33,298 nucleotides of DNA, from positions 1 to 33,298 of the forward strand of contig SLLU01000153.1 in the NCBI GenBank assembly GCA_007133925.1, in the 5' to 3' direction. The stretch's first letter is position 1; each line of letters starts with the position of its first letter. The notes beneath the pieces were generated by a model. That model was not told the DNA's origin. It ran no database searches and worked only from the letters and a program-made list of their open reading frames with translations. This document shows, one piece after another, positions 10,901-23,744 of the stretch. The stretch comes from Candidatus Halarchaeoplasma halalkaliphilum. Its GTDB lineage: Archaea > Thermoplasmatota > Thermoplasmata > Halarchaeoplasmatales > Halarchaeoplasmataceae. The position numbers and the translations under genes are program-made.

Positions 10901-13767
10901 AAGAGTGGTTCGAGGACCGATGGGTGGACTTGATCCCCCGGGGCTTCTTCCAAAGAAACACCACGTATTACCTGAATGTGACCGAAGTGGAGGATGTGGA
11001 CAACGGCACCTATTCCCCCCTGCTCGAGACCTATCATTACGAATTCAAGACCCAGGGTCATGGGAACATGAGAGATTGGTATCCCAATGATGGGGAAGTC
11101 ATACCTGTGGATCGGGACATCGTACTGGTCTTCGACGAGGCAGTGGGATTCGGGGGTGTAAATACTGTTAACGATCTTTTAAGAGCAGATAGAAACTACG
11201 GATGGTTTGCTTCCTTTTCGGAAGATAATAAAATAATCACCATCGAACACGATTCCTTCCCCTACGGAACCGAGATGAATATTACAATAATACTCAATGC
11301 CCTTGTGGCACTCAGTGACGGGAGTAACATAAGCTCATCCGAAGATACCACAATGCGCTTCAGGACCGTTGAAGACCCCACTCATCCCTTCATCGTCAGC
11401 AACTCCGCTGTCGGGAATGCACACGATATGGGAACATCCGGTGAGATCAAAATAGAATTCAACATGGACATGAACTCCACGTCCTTTGAGGTACTTATGT
11501 TCCCCGATAAAATCCTTCAGCTGGAGTGGTGCGGTCTAAGGAATTTGACCATAACATACGACGGTCTGGACCAGGACACGATATATCGCATGGAATTGAG
11601 GGGCAACGATACCCGGGACCGACCCCTGATATCCTATCCCTCAGATCCCCTCCTGTCCAATACTTTTTATATACGGACCGTTGTCACTGACGAGTTAAAA
11701 ATCCTTTACTGCGGACCCGGGGACGGGATGGAGAAATTCCTCACGAATGCACCTGTGATAGTGATGTTCAACAGGCCGGTGGATCCATCGACACTGGTAT
11801 ACAGTATATCGGGAAACACCGATCTGGATGTCAAATGGTGCCCCCACAACATGACCGCATACATCTTTTACGATGGATACGAAGTGGACGAGGAATACAG
11901 ATTCGTGTTCGAGAGAGTAGAAGACGGACGGGACAACTCTCTAATCCAAACATTCGAGATCCGTTACAACACAAGCGCCGGAGGGGATGATATAGAGGGA
12001 ACCTGGCTCGAGAGGAGGATATGGTCCATAATCGGCGGGGGACTTGGAAAGTTCGGACCCTCTTTCTTTGATCTGGCGGAAAGCTTCGTTAAAGCTATCG
12101 TTGTAGGTATGATGGACAGCAGCCGCTTCAGTCAGCTGGAGTACAGGGTGCCTCTTAATGTGGATCAGCCATTCACATACGGAGATCACGGCGAGATGGA
12201 GCTGCGAGCGACCCTGGAGCCCTCATTCGTGTCTCTGGAGGATGGGATATCCATAGATTCTTTCGGTGTCCATCACACGGATATCACTTCCTTCTCTTCT
12301 AGACCCTTCGAGACCTACTTCTACGTCACGGTCCCCAACGTCCCAGCGAGTGTGAACGTCAGTCGTATCGGTCACGGTGTAGTGCTACAGGGAGAACACC
12401 ACGACATATGGTGGGAAGAGGAATTTGACATCGGTTTCAACCTCACCGTCAGCGTATCTACGGGATGGGAGTTAGAGCATGTGGACTACGAAGATACGAA
12501 CACCTTCGGAGGAGACATACTACGGTTCCTGAACCAGATATGGGGATACCTCAAGGATATTGTGGGATATGTGATCGGCGCCATACAGAGGATTCTGGAG
12601 TTGTTCGATTCCCTGGTGGAACGGGTGAAGGAGTTCGGGCAGGAGATACTGCTACAGTTAGGGGATGTTATAATGTTCGTGAGGGGGCAGCTTCAAGATC
12701 TTCTGCCCAACGTTATCAAAATCATCAGTGCATTGGATAGTATCCCTGGTATCTCGGGTGACGGTACCATTTCCATACTCGGCCTGACGTTCATCCTGGA
12801 CACGAAAACCAATCATCAGGCTACACTGCCCATGCAATCTGGAACGTTCACCAGACACATGAACTTATCCCTGGAGGGAGACCTCTTTGGTACGTACTAC
12901 AGCATGAATATGAATTTGCTGGAAGATAACGTGATCGTCTTCGGTGACCTGTCCGTTAGGGATGTGGTGTTTCAGTGGGTGATAGACCCCTTCGCGGACC
13001 CCCAGTCCCAAGTGGAGGATGTGGAGAACACAGGTGTTTACGATGCGTGGTTCCAGTGCGGCGCATGGGTTGACGGAGGGAACACGGAGTTCAACCTGAA
13101 GGTCCCCGTGATCTCCCAGTCCCGCGATTCCAAAGAGATGGCCCTGTCAGCTATTTTCCCCGTGGATCAGATAAGGATCCCCCTGGGGCCCGTGGTCATC
13201 TCCGGACTGGATCTGGGTATGGAGTTCGCTTATGATACGAGTGATTTGGTTAGCATACTGGCCGGCCTCATGCATACCGCATTTCGCGACACACGTGACG
13301 CACTGAAGGGCACCGCCATAGGTATCAACTACGTGGTGGAGTTCGTGAGGACGCTGGTTTGGAACATCATAAACGGCTTCATAGCCATGGCTGTGGACGT
13401 GATCCAGGAACTGGTCTTCTTCTTCCAGGCCGCTGTGAACGAGGTGGAGATCAAACTTTACTTTGCCATAGCTGGAGGGGAATCCGTGGCCAGCTTCGTC
13501 AACTGGGTTGCATCCGCTGTCAAGGAACTCCTCCAGGGGTTCGTGGAAATGCGCCCCTCTCTCCCCAACACACTGCCTCCGACCAGTGTGATGCAGAACA
13601 CCACCTTTGGTGTGGAGGTGGGTAAGGAAGATGCTGTGGTTTACTTCACTGCTGACGTCCCGGCCATGAGTGCCGTGGTGGGAAGACATATGGGAGAATG
13701 GGAGCTGGGTTTCGGGGTCAAGGTGGATGACTTTAACCTGGTCCACGGTCAACTAACCGGCGGTTGA
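7903..13767 (+). CDS. 1954-aa membrane-anchored extracellular protein: N-terminal TM (pilin-like), Cys-rich segment, PKD domain, several Big_5/SbsA-type Ig-like domains, amphipathic/hydrophobic helical segments near the C-terminus
   Basis: Long ORF starting MKEKGTRDRGTASFAMLGVLIILLSIIATAHISHLE...; PKD-type FGDGNETKSMDPLVYHTYERPGTYTVNLTVED; Big_5-like 'IEPKSDLPLATDTSFTITFSETVDPDSF' and 'DWYPNDGEVIPVDRDIVLVFDEAV'; upstream CATATATATTTG. Confidence 0.88.
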   Translation: MKEKGTRDRGTASFAMLGVLIILLSIIATAHISHLERLNYEERLRGDLLTKMDNMGEEFLDSIDARLHTLGVEAAFMGNRAQAEPSGDLFADSSEEFLGSILGSERRDGSFSMTLLEHNVTMGIRTMEVDDTMPLGNDIRVDGPGESIRSNRSYCYGISGTLRVLVRDDRRGTELHKDREVDLTVDVPYPFIKERSASFTSTASGSQGHLGRMVEYMLTTVAQYRAFMGERDSEKILTNQDVELAVNLALILEIAYQFRYHDQNATRALSGNVSGDLVDLTVLIDHYIKTSRVDPGDLIALYHGYAYDNVTLGPDDVTPMNIPAIIEQALHVMWHEFVMKYLHYFGLIDIADAVLRGVKAITEFIDEGASAVTGFVGKLNPFSSDDDQEKHDRKNRETAKNWVRETFLAAGLMNTNIARTRYHAPFNMGDKEIVGYPTIDLDVGQVTFDITVRLTGDEYSWYSYNCHCSDRIYQGETGKLCNEILDHGVRCNAEEVLVKYNYTTYGIIAEFEPVPAFFVEWDILDDENNDLWLEFYKDYYSEGTDIEVNSISDAIGMIINHIVDTVYNHLKPELEGLSRLEIDPGDRSSLLREMNDVIITAIDIAFSEFRDNPDTIIGIIQDMLKGDDDDEDNINGLVTFLNDKYTNLLPNGYNVQTIQRTEELLFRPDSGFITFTVKEKETSGQKVDHHSDISLRGDETIPHTFMVHKALEKLDYFEMEGILEVGVRDALDELKRREVDPDEGLLVKALLHYRDGDTSAYGEYDSSALLVRSMRVGGNSDEGNFTIKPNPATINEHTVFFNSTICVDARNVSWSSDINGYLSNETSFSLPAGNLSQGTHRITLNWTDDHNRSHTENMSLEINPEPMAMIVWISDNRWERGEITFEQKHSGNLGKIIWDFGDGNETKSMDPLVYHTYERPGTYTVNLTVEDTAGAKRRATETILIDNRPYVESIEPKSDLPLATDTSFTITFSETVDPDSFTYTLEPVHTGGADDFSLEEEWFEDRWVDLIPRGFFQRNTTYYLNVTEVEDVDNGTYSPLLETYHYEFKTQGHGNMRDWYPNDGEVIPVDRDIVLVFDEAVGFGGVNTVNDLLRADRNYGWFASFSEDNKIITIEHDSFPYGTEMNITIILNALVALSDGSNISSSEDTTMRFRTVEDPTHPFIVSNSAVGNAHDMGTSGEIKIEFNMDMNSTSFEVLMFPDKILQLEWCGLRNLTITYDGLDQDTIYRMELRGNDTRDRPLISYPSDPLLSNTFYIRTVVTDELKILYCGPGDGMEKFLTNAPVIVMFNRPVDPSTLVYSISGNTDLDVKWCPHNMTAYIFYDGYEVDEEYRFVFERVEDGRDNSLIQTFEIRYNTSAGGDDIEGTWLERRIWSIIGGGLGKFGPSFFDLAESFVKAIVVGMMDSSRFSQLEYRVPLNVDQPFTYGDHGEMELRATLEPSFVSLEDGISIDSFGVHHTDITSFSSRPFETYFYVTVPNVPASVNVSRIGHGVVLQGEHHDIWWEEEFDIGFNLTVSVSTGWELEHVDYEDTNTFGGDILRFLNQIWGYLKDIVGYVIGAIQRILELFDSLVERVKEFGQEILLQLGDVIMFVRGQLQDLLPNVIKIISALDSIPGISGDGTISILGLTFILDTKTNHQATLPMQSGTFTRHMNLSLEGDLFGTYYSMNMNLLEDNVIVFGDLSVRDVVFQWVIDPFADPQSQVEDVENTGVYDAWFQCGAWVDGGNTEFNLKVPVISQSRDSKEMALSAIFPVDQIRIPLGPVVISGLDLGMEFAYDTSDLVSILAGLMHTAFRDTRDALKGTAIGINYVVEFVRTLVWNIINGFIAMAVDVIQELVFFFQAAVNEVEIKLYFAIAGGESVASFVNWVASAVKELLQGFVEMRPSLPNTLPPTSVMQNTTFGVEVGKEDAVVYFTADVPAMSAVVGRHMGEWELGFGVKVDDFNLVHGQLTGG

Positions 13768-14574
13768 TGGGATATCCACCCAGTACTCTATGGCCACCCT
13801 CTGGTCGTTCACAACAAGGGTACGGTTGAAGTTTATATCGGTATGCCCCGGAACCTCCAAAAGATCACCGTGTTCCGTACCGGAAATGCTGAAGTTGAGC
13901 ATGGGAGTGGCGAAGGGGACTGGGACATGATGGGATGGGTAAACATGATTGCGCAGGAATGTGACGTTGAAATCGAAGTATGTGTCGTTCTGAAAATGAT
14001 CCACACTACTAACATTTCCGTCCCATGTCCAGTCGATGAAATCTTCCATGGAATCCCGTACCAGGGTCGTTCTGGCTCTTGTCACCCCTTGGTCGTCGGG
14101 ATAAATGTAAATGTTCCTTATGCCCCCTATGGTCTTTGACTCTATGACGAAGGGGGTTCCCGGAGGTAGGTGAAGTCGATAAGTGTCCCGGGTTACAGGG
14201 AAGGGTGCATCGTCCAGGTCCAGGAAATGTGGGTCCAGTATCCGTAAGTGGCCCAGGAATTTTCTTTGGACTACCTGATTCCCCCTGTGCATACTCAAGG
14301 TTCCCGATGTTATGTTCATGGAGTATGGCACTCCCTGGATGGATCCGGGCAGTACCATGTAGGGTTCCCCTGCGTTCTCATAGGTAATATTCAGTACGAA
14401 ATCCCCGTGGGTGCTCAGGGCACGGTTGACTGTGTCCGTGACCATGTCCGCCATCTTCCCCAGGTGGAGTTCCTCCGTGGAAGATGCCTGCCACCTGTAA
14501 ACGCCTATAACAGAGGCCGTTAGGAGCACCGCAATGATGATCCACGTCATCTTAGACATTATATAGTCGATCAT
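13753..14574 (-). CDS. Secreted/membrane-anchored protein with N-terminal TM helix, 273 aa (pilin-like?)
   Basis: MIDYIMSKMTWIIIAVLLTASVIGVYRWQ... then a hydrophilic, sequon-rich ectodomain. Convergent with and overlapping the 1954-aa gene by 15 nt. Actual start may be the internal MSKMTW. Confidence 0.75.
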   Translation of the reverse strand: MIDYIMSKMTWIIIAVLLTASVIGVYRWQASSTEELHLGKMADMVTDTVNRALSTHGDFVLNITYENAGEPYMVLPGSIQGVPYSMNITSGTLSMHRGNQVVQRKFLGHLRILDPHFLDLDDAPFPVTRDTYRLHLPPGTPFVIESKTIGGIRNIYIYPDDQGVTRARTTLVRDSMEDFIDWTWDGNVSSVDHFQNDTYFDFNVTFLRNHVYPSHHVPVPFATPMLNFSISGTEHGDLLEVPGHTDINFNRTLVVNDQRVAIEYWVDIPSTAG

Positions 14575-14729
14575 ATCTATCCACCCGTATAGAGCGTTCT
14601 TTTATAACCTTGTCGGAAGGGAAGGGGACCGAAAGTATCAAATTGGTTTACTTGTTTACGGTATCCGAGGTTACCGGGTAGGGGATTCGAACAGGTCCCG
14701 TACACCCAATCGCACCACCTGGGGATAAG

Positions 14730-14739
14730 TTTAAATAAA
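14730..14739 (+). promoter_or_regulatory. TATA-box-like element upstream of tRNA-Lys
   Basis: GGATAAGTTTAAATAAAA: TTTAAATAAA preceded by a purine-rich BRE-like stretch, ~40 nt upstream of the tRNA 5' end. Confidence 0.55.
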
Positions 14740-14776
14740 AGCGCCTTTTAGAGGCTAAAACACCGCTTACCTAAAG

Positions 14777-14880
14777 GGGCCTGTAGCTTAGCCAGGTAGA
14801 GCATCTGGCTTTTAACCAGGTGGTCTGGGGTTCGAATTGGGTTGTCCAACGGGCAATTCACGAAAATCCCCACGGGCCCA
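14777..14880 (+). tRNA. tRNA-Lys(UUU) containing a 30-nt intron in the T-loop; CCA not encoded
   Basis: Acceptor GGGCCTG (14777-14783) pairs with CGGGCCC (14873-14879); D arm GCTT/GAGC; anticodon stem TCTGG/CCAGG with loop CTTTTAA (anticodon TTT); after intron removal the T arm is TGGGG-TTCGAAT-CCCCA; discriminator A at 14880. Confidence 0.92.
14837..14866 (+). other. tRNA intron at noncanonical position 59/60 with bulge-helix-bulge motif
   Basis: Exon helix GGGG/CCCC; central 4-bp helix TTCG/CGAA; 3-nt bulges AA|T at both junctions; intron helix TGGGTTG/CAATTCA (7 bp with two G-U). Cutting after the second bulge base on each side releases exactly 30 nt and restores TTCGAAT. Confidence 0.9.
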
Positions 14881-14971
14881 CCTGTACAAAAGGGTTCCCG
14901 GTATTTGATATGGAACTGTACCATGGAGAGTCTAAAACATGCATCTGAAAAAAACATACGGGGGCAAATAG

Positions 14972-15226
14972 ATGGGGAAGATAAACGTAATGAAACACTC
15001 CTTTGTACCGGAACACAAGCTTGTTCCAAAGGAAAAAGAGGAGGAGCTCCTTGGTCGGATCAAAGCGCCCAAGGACAAGCTACCCAAGATCCTGAAGACC
15101 GATCCGGTTCTCCTTCAGATGGAAGGGATCCACGGAAAGATAGAGGAAGGCAGGATCATCGAGATAATCAGAAAAAGCGATACCGCCGGGCAAGCTCACG
15201 CCTACCGAATGGTCGTTAACAGGTAA
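14972..15226 (+). CDS. rpoH: DNA-directed RNA polymerase subunit H (Rpo5)
   Basis: HSFVPEHKLVPKEKEEELLGRIKAPKDKLPKILKTDPV...; C-terminal RPB5-like; immediately upstream of rpoB as in other archaea. Alternative start at 14990. Confidence 0.93.
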   Translation: MGKINVMKHSFVPEHKLVPKEKEEELLGRIKAPKDKLPKILKTDPVLLQMEGIHGKIEEGRIIEIIRKSDTAGQAHAYRMVVNR

Positions 15227-15233
15227 ACAAAAG

Positions 15234-18200
15234 GTGAATGAAATGAAAGAATTAGTTGATGCTTTTTTCAAGGAAATAAGTGTAGTGAGTCAGCACATAA
15301 ACGGATACAACGAATTCATAGCTACCCCTGACAACAGAAACAATCAGATGCAGAAGATCATAGACAGTATAAGTATAGGGTACGGGGAGAACGGTCAGGG
15401 CAAGATACTCCTGGATTCGGAAAAGGTTGATGGGCAGGACATCGTGGTCAAATTCGGACGGGATCGCATGGAAGACGGTAGAGTGGATCAGAACTCGGAA
15501 CCCACCATAAGGCTGGTGAAACCCATGGTCAAAGAGGCCAGCGGCTCACAGCACAGGCTCACACCCATGGAGGCCCGTTTGAGGGACGTTTACTACGAAT
15601 CGGAGATACAGCTCAAGGTTAGTGTTATAAGAGATGATGTGGAGGAAGATCCGGAATGGGTGTCCATAGGTAAGATACCGATCATGATAGGGTCCAAGAT
15701 GTGCAATCTCCACCCTGACAATATAGACGATACCCTGGAAGAGGTTCTGGATATGGAGAGGGATGACAGGGATTTCGAAAAGCTCACCTACGAGGAAAAG
15801 CTCATCAAGTTGGGGGAAGATCCCAAGGACCCCATGGGGTACTTCATAGTCGGGGGTACCGAGAGGAATCTCATGGCCGTTGAGGACATGGCCTCGAACC
15901 GGCTCATATGCGAACTCAATGAGAAATACGGGCGGACCATAGAAGTGGTCAAGATCTTTTCAAAAAAGCACGGATACAGGGCCCTGACGGTCATGGAGAA
16001 AAAGAAGGACGGTTTGATCACCGTTTCCGTACCATCCGCCCGGGGGGACATACCCCTTGTTATCCTCATGAAAGCCCTGGGTATGGAAGATGATGGAGAG
16101 ATATACGAAACCGTAGTCACCAAGCCCAATATGGCCAGCTACGTTTTCGCCAACATAGAGATGGCACAGGATGAGGAAAATCACACATCCAATGGAGTTT
16201 ACACCCAGGCCGATGCCATGGCATACCTGGAAAGAAAGTTTGCCACGGGCCAGGCGGAGGAATACCGTATAAGAAAGATCGAATCCATCATAGACCGTTC
16301 TCTCCTGCCACACCTGGGGGATTCCCCTGAAGACAGAAAAAAGAAGGCTCTTTATCTAGGTAGGATGGCCAGGGCCATACTCGAACTGGCCAATGGAGAA
16401 AGGAAGGCCGATGATAAGGACCACTATGCCAACAAGAGATTGAAGCTCGCAGGGGATCTGGTGGCAGACCTATTCAGGGTATCCATCGTGAACCTCCTCA
16501 AGGACATGAAGTACCAGCTCGAGAGGAATTTTGGTAAAAAGGGTGAGATCAGGATATCATCATCCATAAGACCGGACCTTATGAGCAACAAGCTCAAGCA
16601 CGCCATGGCCACCGGGAACTGGGTAGGTGGGCGTACTGGGATATCCCAACTCCTGGACAGGACAAACGGCATGAGTTCCATAAGCCACCTCAGGAGAGTG
16701 AAATCGCCTCTATCACGAAGTCAACCCCACTTCGAAGCCAGGGAACTGCATCCCACCCAGTGGGGAAGGCTCTGTCCCAATGAGACCCCCGAAGGTCAGA
16801 ACTGCGGTTTGGTCAAAACATCCACACCTGTGATAAACGTTTCAAAGGGAACGGATACACTGGACCTTAAGTGGAAGCTCCATGAACTGGGCCTGGAACA
16901 GATAGGGGGAAAGACAGGTGTTACCAAAAAAGTGTACCTCAACGGGGACCTGATAGGTCTTGTTGAGGACCCTGTGGATTTCGTTAACAAGCTGAGAGAT
17001 GCAAGAAGTGCGGGACTTGTTTCAGACCAGGTGAATGTCAGAAACGATGCAAAGATGGATGAGATAATCATCAACTGCGACGCCGGCAGGGTCAGGAGAC
17101 CACTGCTGATAGTCAAAGACGGTGTGCTTCAGCTCAAAAAAGAAGATGTGGAAGGATTGATCGCCGGAAAAACCAGGATCGACGACCTCTTCAACAACGG
17201 TATACTGGAATGGATAGATGCGGAGGAGGAAGAGGACCTGTTCGTAGCCATTTATCCCTACGATACCCCTGAGAACTGCGAACACTGCGCCATGCCCCTG
17301 TCCACAAAGGATGTCGAGTGGATGAACATAGGTGAAGACGAAGAAAATGCGGTGCTGAGATGTATGCACTGCAGTGGTAACATGGAAGTACCCATGAACA
17401 TACAAAAAGAGCATACACATCTGGAGATAGATCCGTTGTTGATCCTCGGCGCATCAGCAGGTCTGATACCCTTCGCACCCCATAATGCAGCACCCAGATG
17501 TTCCATGGGATCCAACATGATGAAGCAGTCCCTTGGCCTGCCTTCGTCGAACTACCGAAACAGACCGGACACGAGGGGGCACCTGCTGCACTATCCCCAC
17601 CTCTCATTACTGCAGACCACCACCATGGATCTGGTGAATTACAACGACAGACCGTCGGGACAGAACTTCACCGTGGCGGTGATGTCCTACCACGGGTACA
17701 ACATGGAAGATGCCCTCATATTCAGTAGGGCGGCCATAGACAGAGGGCTGGGAAGGTCATCCTTCTTCAGAACGTATACCACCGAGGAAAGAAGGTATCC
17801 GGGTGGACAGGAGGATCATTTCGAGATCCCTGACCCCGACGTGAGGGGAGCTCGGAGTGACCAGTACTACAGATATCTTGACGAGGATGGACTGACCAGT
17901 CCCGAGGTCAAGGTCGACGGAAGTGACGTTCTGGTGGGTAAGACCTCTCCTCCCCGTTTCCTAGAGGAGGACACTGACTTCATGGCACCCCAGAAGAGAA
18001 GGGAAACTTCCACCATCGTTAGGCCCAGAGAGAAGGGATGGGTGGATTCCGTCATGCTCACTGAGTCCGAGGACGGGAGCAGACTGGTCAAAGTGAAGGT
18101 GAGGGATGAGAGGATACCGGAGCTCGGGGATAAGTTCGCATCACGACACGGTCAGAAAGGAGTCATAGGAAAACTGTTGGAGCCCGAAGACCTGCCCTTC

Positions 18201-18862
18201 ACAGAGGATGGGGTCGTGCCGGATATGATACTCAACCCCCACGCCATCCCATCCAGGATGACCGTTGGTCACGTGCTGGAGATGCTCGGAGGGAAAGTAG
18301 CTTCTCTTGAGGGGCGTTTCGTTGACGGGACCCCCTTCGGCGGTGAAAGAGAAGAGGTGATCAGGGATTCCCTACTGAAGGCAGGCTTCAAGCACGATGG
18401 TACGGAGATACTCTATGACGGAAGGAGTGGAAAGATGCTTCATGCGGACATATTCGTCGGTGTGATATACTACCAGAAACTGCACCACATGGTATCGGGA
18501 AAACTCCATATGCGATCCAGAGGACCTGTACAGATACTCACCAGACAGCCCACGGAAGGCCGATCCAGACAGGGCGGTCTCCGGTTCGGAGAGATGGAGA
18601 GGGACTGTTTGATAGGTCACGGTGCAGCCATGGTCATAAAGGACCGGCTCATGGATCAGTCCGACGGTACCACGGAATACGTTTGCGGGAACTCGGAGTG
18701 CGGACACGTGGCCATACTGGATACCAACGGAGAACTCCGCTGCCCGGTATGCGGAGAACGGTCTAATGTGCATCACATACAGACCAGCTATGCTTTCAAA
18801 CTGCTAATGGACGAACTGAGATCACTTGGAGTTACCATGAGGCTACAACTGGAGGAGTTAAA

Positions 18863-18866
<4 letters not shown>
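15234..18866 (+). CDS. rpoB: DNA-directed RNA polymerase subunit B (Rpo2), unsplit, 1210 aa
   Basis: RLCPNETPEGQNCGLVK, VAVMSYHGYNMEDALI, ELGDKFASRHGQKGV, GGLRFGEMERDCLIGHGA motifs and C-terminal zinc motif. Confidence 0.98.
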
Positions 18867-22968
<4,102 letters not shown>

Positions 22969-23027
22969 TTATATACAAGAGTGTGATGTTATCAGAAAGG
23001 TATCCGAATATTTAAGGAGAAATCTAT

Positions 23028-23312
23028 ATGGATGTTAACAGAGAAATCAGAATTGCCGTGAATACCGGGGATACCGTGTTCGGGGCAAAGGAGTCCAAGG
23101 AAGCCGCTGCTTCCGGAGAAGCAAAGCTAGTGATAGTATCTAAAAAGTGCCCTGAAGAGCAGTTCAAGGGTGCAAAATACAAAGGAGTTCCCATATACCA
23201 TTACGAAGGAACCAATAAACAGCTGGGAACCGCTGCGGGCAAACCGTTTTCCATCTCGGCCCTGGCCGTGATCGCCAGCGGAGAATCCGCCATCCTTTCC
23301 GTAAAGGGGTGA
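23028..23312 (+). CDS. rpl30e: 50S ribosomal protein L30e
   Basis: 94 aa, GDTVFGAKESKEAAASGEAKLVIVSKKCPEEQ...; L7Ae/L30e fold; canonical position between rpoA2 and nusA; upstream AAGGAG. Confidence 0.93.
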   Translation: MDVNREIRIAVNTGDTVFGAKESKEAAASGEAKLVIVSKKCPEEQFKGAKYKGVPIYHYEGTNKQLGTAAGKPFSISALAVIASGESAILSVKG

Positions 23313-23318
23313 ATCCTT

Positions 23319-23744
23319 TTGGAAGAGATCAAACTCACAGAAAAAACCCTTAGATACATAACACTATTCGAAGACATGACCGGTGCCAAGGTCAAGGACT
23401 GCATAGATATACCGGAAAAGGTCATTTTTTTGGTGAATAAGGGGGACATAGAGAAGGCCATCGGGAAGAACGGAGTCAACGTTACCAACGTGCGGCAGAA
23501 GATAAGCAGGAACATACACGTTATAGAATACGATGAGGACCCTGTGAAGCTCCTGGGAAACATTTTCTACAGTTACGGGGTTCAGAACATTGAGATAATG
23601 GACAAAAACGGTGTCAAACACGGTACCGTTGAGGTGAAACCGGAGAATAAAGCCCGGGCCATAGGTACCAAGGGTAGGAACCTTGCCATCGCACGCATGA
23701 TAATGATGAGACACTCAGACATATCCAGCGTATCTGTCGCCTAG
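23319..23744 (+). CDS. nusA: NusA-like transcription termination/antitermination factor (two KH domains)
   Basis: KGDIEKAIGKNGVNVTNVRQKI and ARAIGTKGRNLAIARMIM KH motifs; TTG start; canonical position. Confidence 0.93.
   Translation: MEEIKLTEKTLRYITLFEDMTGAKVKDCIDIPEKVIFLVNKGDIEKAIGKNGVNVTNVRQKISRNIHVIEYDEDPVKLLGNIFYSYGVQNIEIMDKNGVKHGTVEVKPENKARAIGTKGRNLAIARMIMMRHSDISSVSVA

Noticed and set aside
13147-13752. 201-aa minus ORF directly downstream of the 273-aa gene
   Set aside because: Entirely antisense to the 1954-aa CDS; His-rich shadow translation, no motif.
14842-15219. 125-aa plus ORF starting in the tRNA intron region
   Set aside because: Overlaps the tRNA and rpoH in another frame; low-complexity charged translation.
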